A stretch of 64,000 nucleotides of DNA from Turnera subulata (GCA_028386065.3 JAKUCV010006183.1:64952-128951), one strand, 5' to 3'. Shown: positions 44,701 through 55,149, numbered from the stretch's first letter. Notes: generated by a model from the sequence alone, not told the origin. Translations and numbers: made by a program.

Positions 44701-45863
44701 TCAAACTGCCAATTGTCATTATTATCCTTCAATGCTTCAACTCGATTCTGCTTACGTCTGATGATAGTGGAGCTATGGAAAAAGGCGGTGTTTTTATCTC
44801 CATTTTGTACCCACTGACGTCGGGATTTTTGCATCCAAAGGAGCTCTTCTTGCAATAGCACACTATCAAGTTCCAATCTTAATTCTTTCTCCAAATTCGA
44901 CAAGAACGCAGACGGTTTGTTTTCCAAAACCCTTTGAATTCCAGCAATCCGTGCCAGCAGACGCCTTTTCCTCAAATGGATGTTTCCAAAAACCTCCCTA
45001 TTCCACACATTAACCTTCTCTGTGAAATTCTGGGTGGTCTCATGGAAGCACTTGGTAACATCCCAATTATCTTCAACAAACTTTCCAAATTCCTGGTGAG
45101 TTTGCCAGGCAGCTAAGAACCTAAAAGGTCTATTAGCTACTTGGGGTGGCGGAATTCCTGATTTGAGGAGCACAGGGCAGTGGTCTGACCCGATTCTTGG
45201 GAGGTGAACTACAGATGCTTCAGGATATCTTAATCGCCATTCATTGTTACAGATGAATCGATCCAATCTGGCCCTTTTTCCGCCACTGCACCAAGTGTAT
45301 TTTCCACCCACGAAGCCCAGGTCCAGCAAATTCGTTTTCATCATACAATCGACAAACAGTGCATTTGCCTGACCACCTTGACCAAACCTATTCCGTCGCT
45401 CCTCCCCGGTAAGGACGGCATTAAAGTCCCCTGCTATTAACCATGGTTCATTAATAGTAAGGGCCAAAGCTTCTAGATTAAGCCATAGAAACTTCCTCCA
45501 TTTTTCTTGAGGACTCCCATACACTGCGGTAAGCAGAAAGCTATCCTCCCCTTTGGTAAGTCTGACATGAACAAACTGCGGGTGGTTAAATAAAACTGAT
45601 ACCTGGATTCGACTTTCATCCCAGAGTAGCCAAATCCCTCCGGCAAAACCTCGTGCTTCAATTCTGTGAGAAGAGGGGTATAGTAGCCTTCTAATGACCT
45701 GTTGAGCTCGTCCTTGGCTAATTCGGGGTTCCACAATAGCAATTACCTCCGGTTTGTTGGTGCGACAAAACTCTTTCAAATTTCTTACAAATTTTCGTTT
45801 GCCAGCCCCCTGGCAGTTCCAAATCATTATTGGGATCATATAAATGAGATGGGTGATTTCCAT
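41751..45863 (-). CDS. LINE ORF2: endonuclease, reverse transcriptase, zf-RVT, RNase H
   Basis: 1370 residues without a stop. The N-terminal AP-endonuclease has MIWNCQGAGKRKFVRNL, the GDFNAVLTGEERRN block and the closing GSDHCPVLL. RT follows with LIVLIPKIEKP, FRPIGLCNVIYKAVTK, FVPGRLITDNIIIAQEAI, IKIDLEKAYDRLRW, GIRQGDPISPYIFV and the catalytic FADDLLLFAAA. The zf-RVT region has WKIQGPRRISSFLWLLAHDK and CAECESFPETSLHVVRDC. The C-terminal RNase H-like domain begins VVKANVTSCLKEN, where the family's first catalytic Asp is replaced, and ends NRGAHELALLAFN, so its catalysis is doubtful. The protein nicks target DNA and primes reverse transcription. Confidence 0.93.
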   Translation of the reverse strand: MEITHLIYMIPIMIWNCQGAGKRKFVRNLKEFCRTNKPEVIAIVEPRISQGRAQQVIRRLLYPSSHRIEARGFAGGIWLLWDESRIQVSVLFNHPQFVHVRLTKGEDSFLLTAVYGSPQEKWRKFLWLNLEALALTINEPWLIAGDFNAVLTGEERRNRFGQGGQANALFVDCMMKTNLLDLGFVGGKYTWCSGGKRARLDRFICNNEWRLRYPEASVVHLPRIGSDHCPVLLKSGIPPPQVANRPFRFLAAWQTHQEFGKFVEDNWDVTKCFHETTQNFTEKVNVWNREVFGNIHLRKRRLLARIAGIQRVLENKPSAFLSNLEKELRLELDSVLLQEELLWMQKSRRQWVQNGDKNTAFFHSSTIIRRKQNRVEALKDNNDNWQFDPDSLEALATNYFRQLFCEESPSTSLFPLPNLFCQLDQEAKEAMDKPLSREEVKNSIFQMGPLKAPGPDGLPATFYQTHWQIVEDQIFALLQGIFERDEWDERLNATLIVLIPKIEKPETITQFRPIGLCNVIYKAVTKVIVNRIKPLLDGLIDTNQSSFVPGRLITDNIIIAQEAIYSMGQKKGGKGTMAIKIDLEKAYDRLRWSFVEDTLLAAGFSRNLVKLVMLCISTSSLQLCWNGAVTQPFKPSRGIRQGDPISPYIFVLCMERLGHLIHAAVRRKEWKPITVSRGGPKISHLFFADDLLLFAAADLSQVQIISDCLENFCCFSGQKISKEKSRICFSKNTSLELASSISTKFGFLQTEDLGKHLGVPLIHSKVTKATYSYILDRACQRLNGWKARHLSLAGRVTLAKSVLSALPIYTMQTVRLPRSICDRLDMLCRGFIWGSTNQQKKIHLVHWDQVCKPMMAGGLGIRRMRSCNEACLMKLLWQILSDPNKFWVQIFKKKYMLKNLFPLEIWPNRPGSKLWRALRAVWPSFHKFVGWDVMDGQSVNFWSDLWLDAESSILDCATASIPEDLAKCTVLDLVLPNGLWDLDRISHFIPSQVLLKMRLLEPPLLDKGPDQAIWLGDASGEFSVKSAYIAIEEQVDLQLDVLWKMIWKIQGPRRISSFLWLLAHDKLPTNQMRYARHISDDPTCAECESFPETSLHVVRDCVFARDVWMSVWGNGCPSRFFELDLDSWLRTNLVNHYSHQKNSDWSLIFAGTCWFLWKWRNQKMFEEETPKIIQPTTIIRHTIQGFKQAWRDPNDTLSRNRAGAETSVKWSPPPVGVVKANVTSCLKENDLNAATGGLLRDHRGNWIGGFHANLGHCTPFKAARVSFLQAILLAKRKGACILQVESDLNEATTWVKEDLHQEETVDELAVNLLQEINDNVNCQISFFFVKPEANRGAHELALLAFNSNETLTYFVSPPPAIRNILEEDRQ

Positions 45864-45882
45864 ACCCGGCCGAACACCATGG

Positions 45883-47712
45883 CTAGGTAGATAAAGGGCT
45901 GGAGCCCTTCACGTGTCCAAGAGAACTGGTCTCCATTACCTCAACTTCAGAATTGGTAGTCGCCATTTGCACATCAGGATTCATATACGGTCCATCCTCA
46001 TGCAGACGCAGGTTATCTTGTGGAATAACAGTCTCCATATCCATAACTGACTGCACACAGCTCGCTAGGTCAGGAGGCTTGGTGGGTTTCAGGTTTTGAG
46101 CTTGAGGGGTGGGTACATTAATTGTAGAAAGAGGGGGTACTGTGGCCTGCAAATTACGGGAGGCAAGCAGGTCTTGATGGGACTTGGGATAAATGATTTT
46201 ATGGCAGTTTTCTGGGAGGGAAATGGCTGAATGTGGTTCTCGGGAGACAGGGATGATATTTGGGTTGCTTTTCAAGATGATCTTAGGTTGGGTAACAGAG
46301 GGGTTACTAGGATTGGCAGTTTGGGGCATCGGGTGAGGCTGAGGTTTGAGTGACTGGGTTGGGCTATTTGAAACGTCTTTTAAAGGACTCCGTTTGACAT
46401 ATGGTTTAGCTTGGGTGGTGGACTGTTTGATAACTGGGGCTTTTCTGTTGGTAGATTGGGCTTTTATTTTTGAGGAGCTGGGGTAGTCTCTAGGCTGAAG
46501 CTTGGGGGTAGGGCTTTGGCCCACTGGAGGGAGAGGTAACCCTACGTGTGATGTTATTGTCTGGGGGGCGGTGGGTTCGACTTCCAAGGCGTGGAAGCGA
46601 CTGCCGGAGGGTCTGGATTTTTCGGGGGTGGCCGTCGGAGTTTTGGGTTCTGCTGGCCTTCTTGGTGGCCTACGAGGTCTTGTGGGAACCACCATCCATT
46701 CCCCAACATCTGAAGACTGGGGTGGAGATTGGTTCTGGTTTTGTTGACCTCCGTTAGCAGCAGAGGTCCCATTAGAGATCAAAACAGCTTCCTGTGCCTG
46801 TTTTCCTTTTTCAACATTCCCAGTTTCACGCAAGTGCGGGCATGTTATAGAAGAATGCCCATACCGTCCACAAGTGAAACAGATCTGGGGCAAGCCTTCA
46901 TAGATCACCTTAAAGCTCTCCCCATCCAGCCAAACCTTTCCTTTCAGCGGCTTTGATAGATCTACAGCGACTGCCACCTTAGCAAATTTTGCTCTGGTTT
47001 GACTCTCAGTCTTGATATCAATTTTCAAAGTTGAGCCTAACCTGTTGCCCATGGTACGGAGGATCTGGGTGTGGTATTTGTTCACGGGGAAACCTTGGAA
47101 CCTTACCCACACGACTACTCGAGTGATACTGCTTGTTTCGGCTCTAAAATCAGGGTGCCATGGCTGAACACAAAGAGCATGCTGGTAGATAGCCCACAGG
47201 CCACCAGTCAGTGCGTGAAGGCAGTCCGCAGAATCCCAAAAACGAATAATGTAAAAATTGTTTTCAAGATCAATAATCTTGAAGGGGCCAGAGGGATTCC
47301 ACATGGTGCGAATCTTTGACTGAAGCGCCCGGTACCCAATCTCCCGTCCAAGGAGTTTCACTATAACAGCTTTTTCCCACGGTTTCTCTAGCCTCTTTTT
47401 GAAGTCAGTAGAGAGGACAATATTCTCACCTTGTTCACCGTCTTCAATGGTAATGTCACCCTCTTCCACTTCTGCTTCTTCCTCTAGAGCCCATGGGTCT
47501 TCCTCCTCTTCAGCTGGGGTCCCTGTAGCTAGCTTATCTCTGTAACTGGCTGGTTGATCTGTCATCGCCACATCAACAGGCTGTGGTGGAGGTGCTGTGG
47601 TCTCCTTGAGGCGCACTTTCTTAGTGCTCGGATCTTCATCTAATGCTTCTTTATCTGGATCTAAATCACTTTGGTTCAAGATAGTGCTTGTGCTTGCAGA
47701 TGGGTTCGTCAT
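45883..47712 (-). CDS. LINE ORF1: gag-like nucleic-acid-binding protein
   Basis: 609 residues. An acidic N-terminus (EEEEDPWALEEEAEVEEGD) precedes a DUF4283-type domain (about residues 100-270) and a single CCHC zinc knuckle, CFTCGRYGHSSITC (CX2CX4HX4C, residues 278-291). The rest is a Pro/Ser/Gln-rich, disordered tail. This is the usual layout of plant L1 ORF1, which coats element RNA. It lies just upstream of ORF2 with a 19-bp gap; ORF2 would need reinitiation or another unconventional start mechanism. Confidence 0.9.
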   Translation of the reverse strand: MTNPSASTSTILNQSDLDPDKEALDEDPSTKKVRLKETTAPPPQPVDVAMTDQPASYRDKLATGTPAEEEEDPWALEEEAEVEEGDITIEDGEQGENIVLSTDFKKRLEKPWEKAVIVKLLGREIGYRALQSKIRTMWNPSGPFKIIDLENNFYIIRFWDSADCLHALTGGLWAIYQHALCVQPWHPDFRAETSSITRVVVWVRFQGFPVNKYHTQILRTMGNRLGSTLKIDIKTESQTRAKFAKVAVAVDLSKPLKGKVWLDGESFKVIYEGLPQICFTCGRYGHSSITCPHLRETGNVEKGKQAQEAVLISNGTSAANGGQQNQNQSPPQSSDVGEWMVVPTRPRRPPRRPAEPKTPTATPEKSRPSGSRFHALEVEPTAPQTITSHVGLPLPPVGQSPTPKLQPRDYPSSSKIKAQSTNRKAPVIKQSTTQAKPYVKRSPLKDVSNSPTQSLKPQPHPMPQTANPSNPSVTQPKIILKSNPNIIPVSREPHSAISLPENCHKIIYPKSHQDLLASRNLQATVPPLSTINVPTPQAQNLKPTKPPDLASCVQSVMDMETVIPQDNLRLHEDGPYMNPDVQMATTNSEVEVMETSSLGHVKGSSPLST

Positions 47713-47812
47713 GGAAAAGTGGATTCTAGAGAGAAGCGAGAGCTTCCCTTTCTAATTTTTTTTTTTTTTTTATGTTATGTTTCAGTGTGTGACGTTGATT
47801 TCACATGGTAGG

Positions 47813-48148
47813 ATTTTTTTTTTTTTGGTTTATTTTAATGAAAGCCATTGAAGTTGGCGCATGCATTAACAGTTGAAGCTGATACTGATACCGTCCTCCT
47901 TTAAAATTATGGTCCCATAAACGTGCAGGAGGGGTGGTAGTCCAGAAGGACACTGCTGTGTACAAAATATGACAATCCGTCTCCAAAATGACTCGTTGCA
48001 TGTCTAAGGCATGAGCCTTCAAAATGCCTTCACTCAAAGCCAAAGCTTCCAAATTAAGTAGGCTTGTAATTGATGTTCATCTTCTTATCCCCCCAAAGCA
48101 CCCAGAAAGAGTCCTCCGCGATCCTTGAAGACCGCCCCCACACGCTCC
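47813..48148 (-). mobile_element. 5'-truncated LINE with 14-bp TSD
   Basis: A 336-bp insertion flanked by perfect copies of TTTCACATGGTAGG (47799-47812 and 48149-48162). On the minus strand it encodes the end of a LINE RNase H domain (EALALSEGILKAHALDMQRV, ILETDC) and finishes in a poly(A) tail (T-tract at 47813-47826). It differs in sequence from the LINE next to it. Confidence 0.93.
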
Positions 48149-48162
48149 TTTCACATGGTAGG

Positions 48163-48626
48163 TTTGGATCAAAAAATATAAACACATTTTTGTCACATCA
48201 CATGGATTCCTCGACAAAATTTGCAAAATCTATTGAGAGCTCACCTGCCAATTATTGGCCCACCCTTTGTTTTATCTTTCTTGTCTTTCTCTTTCTTTTT
48301 TTTGGATCACTCATGTTCAAAACAGAAAAAGAAAGTAGTATCTATCTGATCACTGTACTAGATTTTATTGGCCTTTTAAAAAATACTGAGCATCAGTTTT
48401 TTAAGAACTGAAATCCCCGGCAATGGGAGAGAAACTTATTAAGGCCCAAATTAAGGTCCATTTTTTTGTAAGCATAGAAAAAACCTTGAAGATTGTATCT
48501 AAAAACTAAGATACAGTTGATTGGCCGATCCAGATACAACTAAGCATTAGCATTAATCCAGCCCAAACAGTCGAGAACATGAGCCCTAGTTGTCTAGGTG
48601 CTTGCTTGTCGACTTGAAAAAAGTGG
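48163..48626. other. Intergenic sequence between LINE and Copia
   Basis: No gene recognised. The short frame 48070-48411 straddles the LINE border and is not real. Confidence 0.5.
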
Positions 48627-49341
48627 TGTTGGGAGTTATATCATGTTTAACACATAAACGTTGTCCACGGCGGAATTAATAATTAGTTAGAGTACAAGTA
48701 CATACTTCTATTAAATAGCTAGAGCCAAGGTTATAAAATCCGACCCAGCCATTGACCCGTTTCAGTGGTCGGGTCGCAGTTTTAGAGCCAAATGTCTGAT
48801 CATGGTCTGACCAAAATAATTTTTTTAAATTTATGACTTTTGACCCGGGAAAAACTAGAAACGGATCAAAAAAACCGGAAAACCCGGAGAACCCGTCATG
48901 ACCCGGCCGGTTTTTTAGACGGTACAACCCGGAGGGGTAAAAAACCCGGATTCGTCTCCGGGTCGCAGTTATCCCGGCTCAACCGGCCGGGCCGGTCTGG
49001 GTTTGATAACCATGGCTAGAGCCAAGATTGTTGCTTTTCCATGTATTGTTGTGTCGATCGCGGGTATGATTAGAAAAATAACCCTTTCCCACAACCCAGA
49101 TGCCCTCACGTAAGTGTGAAGATGCTGACTGTTTTGTGAGAGTAGTCTATTGTGTCTGAGTTGTTTTTTGCAGTAGAAAGAGCGTGCTATTTAAATCAAT
49201 ACAGCACCTCCATATGTCCAAACACAAAACTACAATTACCACATACTGTAAAGGCTCAGTAAGTAAGCAGTTACATTTTGGGTGGACACGTTTATTATAG
49301 TTGGACGCGTCAGGTCCTTTCTGTCACTTCTAAATAATTCA
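48627..49341 (-). mobile_element. 3' LTR of the Copia element, carrying an insertion
   Basis: 715 bp against 415 bp for the partner LTR; the difference is a 285-bp insertion with its 12-bp duplication (48718-49026). The remaining sequence matches the partner closely. A fairly long stretch (about 1.1 kb) separates it from the RNase H stop. Confidence 0.85.
48730..49014. mobile_element. 285-bp non-autonomous insertion in the Copia LTR
   Basis: Bounded by two copies of GCTAGAGCCAAG (48718-48729 and 49015-49026); the partner LTR has the empty site at 53850-53861, so the borders are exact. The ends resemble inverted repeats (GGTTATAAAA and TTTGATAACC). The interior is rich in ACCCGG/CCGGCCGG palindromes. 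A 12-bp duplication is longer than expected for hAT or typical Mutator elements, so the class is open. No coding capacity. Confidence 0.8.
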
Positions 49342-50490
49342 TCATCTCCCACTCACACAAAATGGAAGTGCTCATGAACACAATCATGAGATCCTTATGA
49401 TAGAAATAATTCCCAACTCTCATATGATGGACACAATCATCTACATCTTCAAAAACTTTCATACGGGCAAATAGGTCGGGCGACCAACACACTAGTAAGA
49501 GCTCTTTATTGTACATTTGTTAGGAGTATACAATAGCTCAGGTAGAATAAGTGTGCAAGCTCCCTAGATTCATTTAGTTGCATTTAGAGAAACATAGATC
49601 CCAATTCTCTATATGTGTTCACAGTTATGTTTTACTAAAAAAACATAAGTGGCCATATTACGAACACAAAAGAAAATGCAGCACTCATTAATCTTTCCTT
49701 TTACTCAAAACTCTACATCTTAGCTTATCTATTTTTCTAACATATCCCGATTAGGCCGAATCACCCATGGCCATTCAGAATAAAGCCAAGATAGCAACAC
49801 CAAGCTAAGTTTTCAAGTAGTAGTAAAAGGTCGCTAAGGGCGCTTGCGAGAAATTACTAATAACCTTCTCAAGGCTCACACAGTAAGGAAATGGGATCTT
49901 ATTTCCTACTCCTCATTTTGGTCGACAAGCACACATGTATGAATTCATGTGCCACAGTATTTTCTCCTTCCCTTATTGGAGCATATGTCATTAATAATAC
50001 TGTATAAGTGATAGTTCAAACACACCTAGTGTTTAACTTGGGTCCACCACTCTACCGCTTTTCAACAAGACCCCACCTAGCTTATAAACAGATAAGATAA
50101 AACATTACTTCGTTTTATCTTCGGCCAATTTGACTCATGAATTTGACCTCATCTTGAACAATATCAAGGCGACAATGTGTTTTAAGTCAGGCTCTTACTG
50201 AATAAGTACTCAACTTATTCTTGACTTAAAACTGTCTTACCCCTATGATACCCTAATCATAGAGATGGTTACTCGTGTGAGAGAGCTAACCTATCTGCTA
50301 GACATATCTTTCGATGAACTTGGCACAATGCCTTTCATCCCACCATATGCACTTAGCATATCTATCTGCTTGTACATAACATGCATACTCGTATACATGA
50401 AAAATTATTTTCAATGACTGGCAATGAATAAATCCAACAATTTATTCTGAATATAAAGTCAAAGGAAAAATACAGCATACAAAAAAAATG

Positions 50491-52935
50491 TTAAATCCTA
50501 CGTAACCCTATCAACTCCACATGTCTAGTAAAAGTGGCTGTAGGTATGGGTTTGGTGAACGAATCAGCCAACATTTCACTTGTAGGAATATACTTTATAT
50601 TCACCTCTCTATATGAAACCATGTCTCTCACATAATTATATCTAATATCAATGTGCTTTGTCTTTCCATGGTACTTTGGATCCTTCGTATATACAATTGC
50701 TGCTTGGCTATCATAATAGATAGTCAAAGGAGATTCTGCCTTTTGCATAACTCCCAAAGGCTAATAAAACGTTTTAGCCATGCAGCTTCTTGTACCACAA
50801 ATGATAGAGGTATAAATTCTGCTTCTATCGTTGACAAGGCTATACATGACTGCTTCTTACTACTCCATGATAATATTTCACCATTTCTTAGTAAGAATAC
50901 ATAGCCCGAGGTAGATTTTCTCTGATCTAAATCTCCTCCCCACTCGGCATCTGTGTAAGCTTTCAGGCAAAACTCATCGCCTTGGAAGCTTAGATATTGT
51001 GCCTTTCAAATGCCATAATATTCTTTTGACTGCTGCCCAGTGACCTTCCCCGGGATTGGATTCGTATCTACTTACCATTCCAACAGCATAACAAATATCT
51101 GGTCTTGTACACACCATAACTTACGTCAGACTCCCTACGGCACTAGCATATGGTACATTTACCATATGTTCCTTTTCTTCCTGAGTTTGGGGACACATCT
51201 GTTGGCTCAGATAATTGACTTTTGCAATAGGTGTATCTACAGGCTTAGAATCATGCATACAGAATCGTTCCAAAAGTTTCTTAATATAATGCTCTTGAGA
51301 AATAGATAATAATCTTTTGGACCGATCTCTAAGGATCTTGACCCCTAGGATGTATGTAGCTTCTCCCATGTCCTTCATTTCAAAGTTAGAGGACAACCAA
51401 GCCTTTATAGATACTAGGAAACCCTTGTCATTTCCTGCCAACAGTATGTCATCGACGTAAAGTGATAAAATCACAAAATGACCTCCTGATCTCTTGACAT
51501 ACACACAATGTTCCACATCTATCATGACAAAATTGAAAGATGTGATGGCTTCGTGAAACCTCAAATACCATTGTCTAGAAGATTGCTTGAGTCCATAAAT
51601 GGATCTCATCAGTCTACACACTTTGTGTTCCTGACCCTTTACAACAAAACCCTCTAGTTGTTGCATGTAAATTTCTTCTTCTAATTTCCCATTAAGGAAA
51701 GCTGTCTTCACATCTATTTAATGCAACTCGAGATCAAGATGAGCAACAATGGCCAAAATCAATCGAATAGATGCAAATCTCACAACAGAGAAAAAAAGTT
51801 TCCTCATAATCTATTCCTTCCTATTGTGTGTAACACTTGGCTACAAGACGTGCCTTATATCTATTGATTAATCCATCAGATTTTCGTTTGATTTTGAGAA
51901 TCTACTTGTTTCCAATAGCCTTACGTCCTTTTGGTAAATCTACCAATCCCCAATCTCGGTTAGATTCCATGGAGCTCAACTCTTCATCCACTGCTTTTAT
52001 CCATTCATCCTTGGCAACATAGGAGATAGCCTCATTGTAGTTCTTGTGTTCCTCTTCATCAAGAGGTTCTACAATGAATTCTTGTCGATTCACATCATCG
52101 ACACTCTCGATTTCAAAGTGACGTCGTGGTACACTACCACGTTCACTCCTCTGAGGTGTTCGATATGGTGGAATAGTTCTAATATCATCCAGAATACTCC
52201 CACTAAGATCAAAATTTTGATGTGAACTGGACTCACCAATGCACAATTGATCTACATCATCTTGTCCTTCCTGATCACACATCTCGAAAAGAGATTGATC
52301 AATTCTTATATTACCTTTCCTTGGAAACTCATTTTTCAAGAAAGTCACATCTCGTGATTCAGATTCTGTATACCCTACATCTTCATGTTCACCAATGAAC
52401 ACATAACCTTTAGAGTTCTCAGAGTATCTTATGAAAATACTCTTCCTACCCCTAGGCCCTAATTTTTCATGTCTATGGGAAGTGTCATGGGTATAAGCAG
52501 CACAGCCTCAAGGCTTTAGCCTACTTAAGTCAGGTTTTTTTCCTGTCCATAACTCATAAGGTGTAGAGGTAACATATTTTAAGGGCACCATGTTCAGTAC
52601 ATATGTCGCAGTTAAAAGTGCATCCCCCCAAAAAGAGATTGGCAACTTAGCCTGCACCATCATGGATCTGACCATTTCAAGAAGAGTTCGATTTCTCTTT
52701 CTGCGACACCATTTTGCTATGGAGTTCCAGGAATAGTTAATTGCCTCACTATTCCCTTTTCATCACATATTTGTTTGAACTGACCAGACAAATATTCATG
52801 GCCTCGGTCTGTTCTTAATGCCTTGATACGTTTATCAAGCTGATTTTCCACAAGGTTCATAAACCTTTTAAAGCACTGTAATGCTTCAAATTTGTGGAAA
52901 AACAAATAGTAACCAAAACGCGTGTAATCATCAAT
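50491..52935 (-). pseudogene. Copia pol remnants: integrase, RT, RNase H
   Basis: On the minus strand: integrase core YFITFIDDYTRFGYYLFFHK and ALRTDRGHEYLSGQF (about 52935-52717); a linker region (52402-51902); RT MKTAFLNGKLEEEIYMQQLE, SIYGLKQSSRQWYLRFHEA, LYVDDILLAGND (51711-51121); RNase H end IYYDSQAAIVYTKDPKYHG and TKHIDIRYNYVRDM to GLRRI (50757-50491). Stops or frameshifts separate the blocks (near 51118, 51720, 51900 and about 52405), so no protein is made. Confidence 0.9.
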
Positions 52936-52969
52936 AAATGTGATGAAATAATAGGCACCGTGCCTTGCA

Positions 52970-53335
52970 GACGCGTCGAACCAGCCACAAAGGCCGCCGT
53001 CTGCAGATGCTCCCATAGGAGTCGCCGTTGCCGGGAGAAACTGGAGCAGGAGCAGCACGCCAAAAAGGCCGCCGTCTCCTTCGGTCTTTCCGCCCGCCGT
53101 CGCCTCGCCACGCTCCTCTGCCCGGTTGTGGTGACGAACACCATAAGCGCTGCCTCACTCCTCCGCCTCTTTTCGCCCGTCACCGAAGAAGATGAAGAGG
53201 GAGAGGGAGCAGCGAGCACAGAGCCCATGTATCCCCTGCCTTGCCTCGCCTCATCACCGCCCGAAGCCGACCACCGCAGGCCACCACCCGCTTCTCTTCC
53301 GTGGTCTCGGGGTGGGTTTCCAGGTACGAGACTCT
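52970..53335 (+). other. GC-rich exon-like island inside the Copia element
   Basis: A sharply GC-rich, CpG-rich block within AT-rich Copia sequence. It starts where the integrase frame loses similarity and ends GGTTTCCAG|GTACGAGAC at about 53321, a good 5' splice site on the plus strand, opposite to Copia. Both strands stay open for about 130 codons, typical of a GC-rich first exon, with no domain recognised. It may be captured host sequence. Confidence 0.45.
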
Positions 53336-53764
53336 CTCTCAATTAATTGCACTTGTTGTTGGTTGATTCACAGAGAATTACCAATTCATTTTGCACAAAG
53401 AAAACGAAACAATTACACATTAATTACATAAATTAATCAATTGTGGCTGCATGAGTTTGTGAGTTCATAAATGGGTCTTAATTTCTCTGTGGTTTTGTAT
53501 TACACACAAACACTCATCATTCTTTGCATATAGGAAAAACAAACAGATTGTTTTATTTGTGCCAGTGCTCAAATGCATTTCACAGTGTTAATAATCGTTA
53601 ATGGATTTTGGTATGCATGCATATCAATCACATATATTAAATGGGCATGCAGAAAAAGAATTTTCGTTTCCAGAGGAAGCAATTTATTCCACTAGTCTGA
53701 TTTTAATGTTTACACAATAACAAGGCATCAAACCGGGAATAAAAACACACTGCTCTGCTACCAA

Positions 53765-54179
53765 TGTTGGGAGTTATATTATTTTTAACACATAAACATT
53801 ATGCACAACGGAATTAATAATTAGTTAGAGTACATACCTCTATTAAATAGCTAGAGCCAAGATTGTTGCTTTCCCCTGTGTTGTTGTGTTGATCGCGGGT
53901 ATGATTAGAAAAATACCCTTTCCCACAACCTAGATGCCCTCAAGTAAGTGTGAAGATGCTAAGTGTTTTGTGAGAGTAGTTTATTGTGTCTGAGTTGTTT
54001 TTTTTTTGCAATAGAAGGAGCGTGCTATTTAAATCAATACAGCACCTCCATATGTCCAAACACAAAACTACAATTACCACCTACTATAAAGGCTCGGTAA
54101 GTAAGCGGTTACATTTTAGGTGGACACGTTTATTATTGAGTTGGACACGTCGTGTCCTCTGTCACTTCTAAATAATTCA
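53765..54179 (-). mobile_element. 5' LTR of the Copia element
   Basis: 415 bp, starts TGTTGGGAGTTATATT and ends TAATTCA; preserves the empty site of the insertion in the partner LTR. Confidence 0.85.
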
Positions 54180-54463
54180 TAAGTAGGAAAAATAAGTACG
54201 CGTCAAACAATTCTTTTGAGCGTTGACTTTACTTCTGTATTACAATGTTACTCTCTGCTGTCGATAATGGCACATATATGTAATCAATTCAAGACACAAT
54301 GCCATGTCTAATGACTGATAGCTTATAAAAAGGGAACACGTTCAACCCACTAAATGCTAGTTTTGGTTTATGAACAGAATATGTCCAATTTCATTATTGA
54401 GTTTAATATCCCTTGATTTTGACTAAAAGTAATCACCATATATATTACTAGTATATACACCAA

Positions 54464-55069
54464 TTAATGCTTGGCAGCAAACTTGTTGATCAAGGCAAGT
54501 GCATTGCTGGTAACCTGTTCAACATAGACAACTCTTTCGTTAATTGAAGTCTTCACCTTCCCATCCATTTTCCTTCCTTCAAACCCATCAATGCAGGTGC
54601 TCAAATCGGTCAATGCAGTGCTCATCCAAGTCTGTACATTGCTCAGGGACCACTGAAACTCCTCCTGGCTCTTGGCTTTATCCATGATCTTTAACTCATT
54701 AATCGAACTGCTTAGGCGGTCCACGGCATCATCAGTCTCTTCGTAGCAATCCTTAATGGCTGCCCTTTCTGTGGGCTTAAGTCCCTTGAACTTTGTCAAC
54801 TTGGACACAAATGTCTTGGCGGAACGTGCTCCGGCTAGGCTCAGGGCCAAGGATGTCTGAATCAGTCGGTGTGGGCTTTGTTGGATTGAAGGGGCATAAG
54901 GTGAGAGGGATTGGACACAAAGTGCAGGGTAAGTGGTGACACGGCATGAGGCCTTTATGAAATTTTTAGCACTAGTAGTATTACTTGTTTTTGTAGTGGC
55001 AGCTAATTGTGCTGGGCTTGCAATGTGGAGAATTGAGAGTAATAGCAAAAGGAGAAAGGAATTTGCCAT
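54464..55069 (-). CDS. Pectin methylesterase/invertase inhibitor 2
   Basis: An intronless, 201-residue secreted protein with signal peptide MANSFLLLLLLSILHIASPA. Conserved cysteines are in ASCRVTTYPALC, AAIKDC and STCIDGF. It is the closest relative of the gene at 40266: the blocks IKASCR.TTYPALCVQSLS.YA, RLIQT.LA.SL and VTSNALALINKFAA are shared. It is on the opposite strand, so the duplicates are inverted relative to each other. It probably acts in the apoplast on pectin methylesterase or invertase. A TATA box lies about 85 bp upstream. Confidence 0.92.
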   Translation of the reverse strand: MANSFLLLLLLSILHIASPAQLAATTKTSNTTSAKNFIKASCRVTTYPALCVQSLSPYAPSIQQSPHRLIQTSLALSLAGARSAKTFVSKLTKFKGLKPTERAAIKDCYEETDDAVDRLSSSINELKIMDKAKSQEEFQWSLSNVQTWMSTALTDLSTCIDGFEGRKMDGKVKTSINERVVYVEQVTSNALALINKFAAKH

Positions 55070-55149
55070 GCTTTGAAAATTACTTGCTGATTTTGATCAA
55101 ATAGTGGATGGGAAGACAAGTGCTGGCTTTGTATTACTTAGAGGCGTCC

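Larger units (their letters stand above)
41649..47757 (-). mobile_element. Nearly full-length L1-type LINE with both frames open
   Basis: About 6.1 kb on the minus strand: short 5' UTR (47757-47713), ORF1 (47712-45883), 19-bp spacer, ORF2 (45863-41751), 3' UTR and a short A-tract (T-tract at 41650-41657 on plus). Neither frame is interrupted. A T-tract also borders the 5' end (47757-47772). No convincing target duplication could be found, so the exact ends are uncertain. It separates PMEI gene 1 from its paralogs. Confidence 0.88.
48627..54179 (-). mobile_element. Degenerate Copia element with both LTRs
   Basis: LTRs at 48627-49341 and 53765-54179 start TGTTGGGAG and end AATAATTCA. The pol remnants are on the minus strand, so the right LTR is the 5' one. 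The primer binding site TTGGTAGCAGAGCAG lies just inside it (53764-53750) and a polypurine-like GTGGGAGATGA lies inside the left LTR. Gag, protease and the start of integrase are missing, replaced by a GC-rich insert at about 52970-53335. Flanking 5-bp sequences (agtgg and taagt) do not match, so recombination may have occurred. Confidence 0.85.

Noticed and set aside
47757..47772. Poly(A) tail of another LINE at the 5' end of the intact LINE
   Set aside because: No LINE coding or target duplication could be tied to this T-tract; left as unexplained border sequence.
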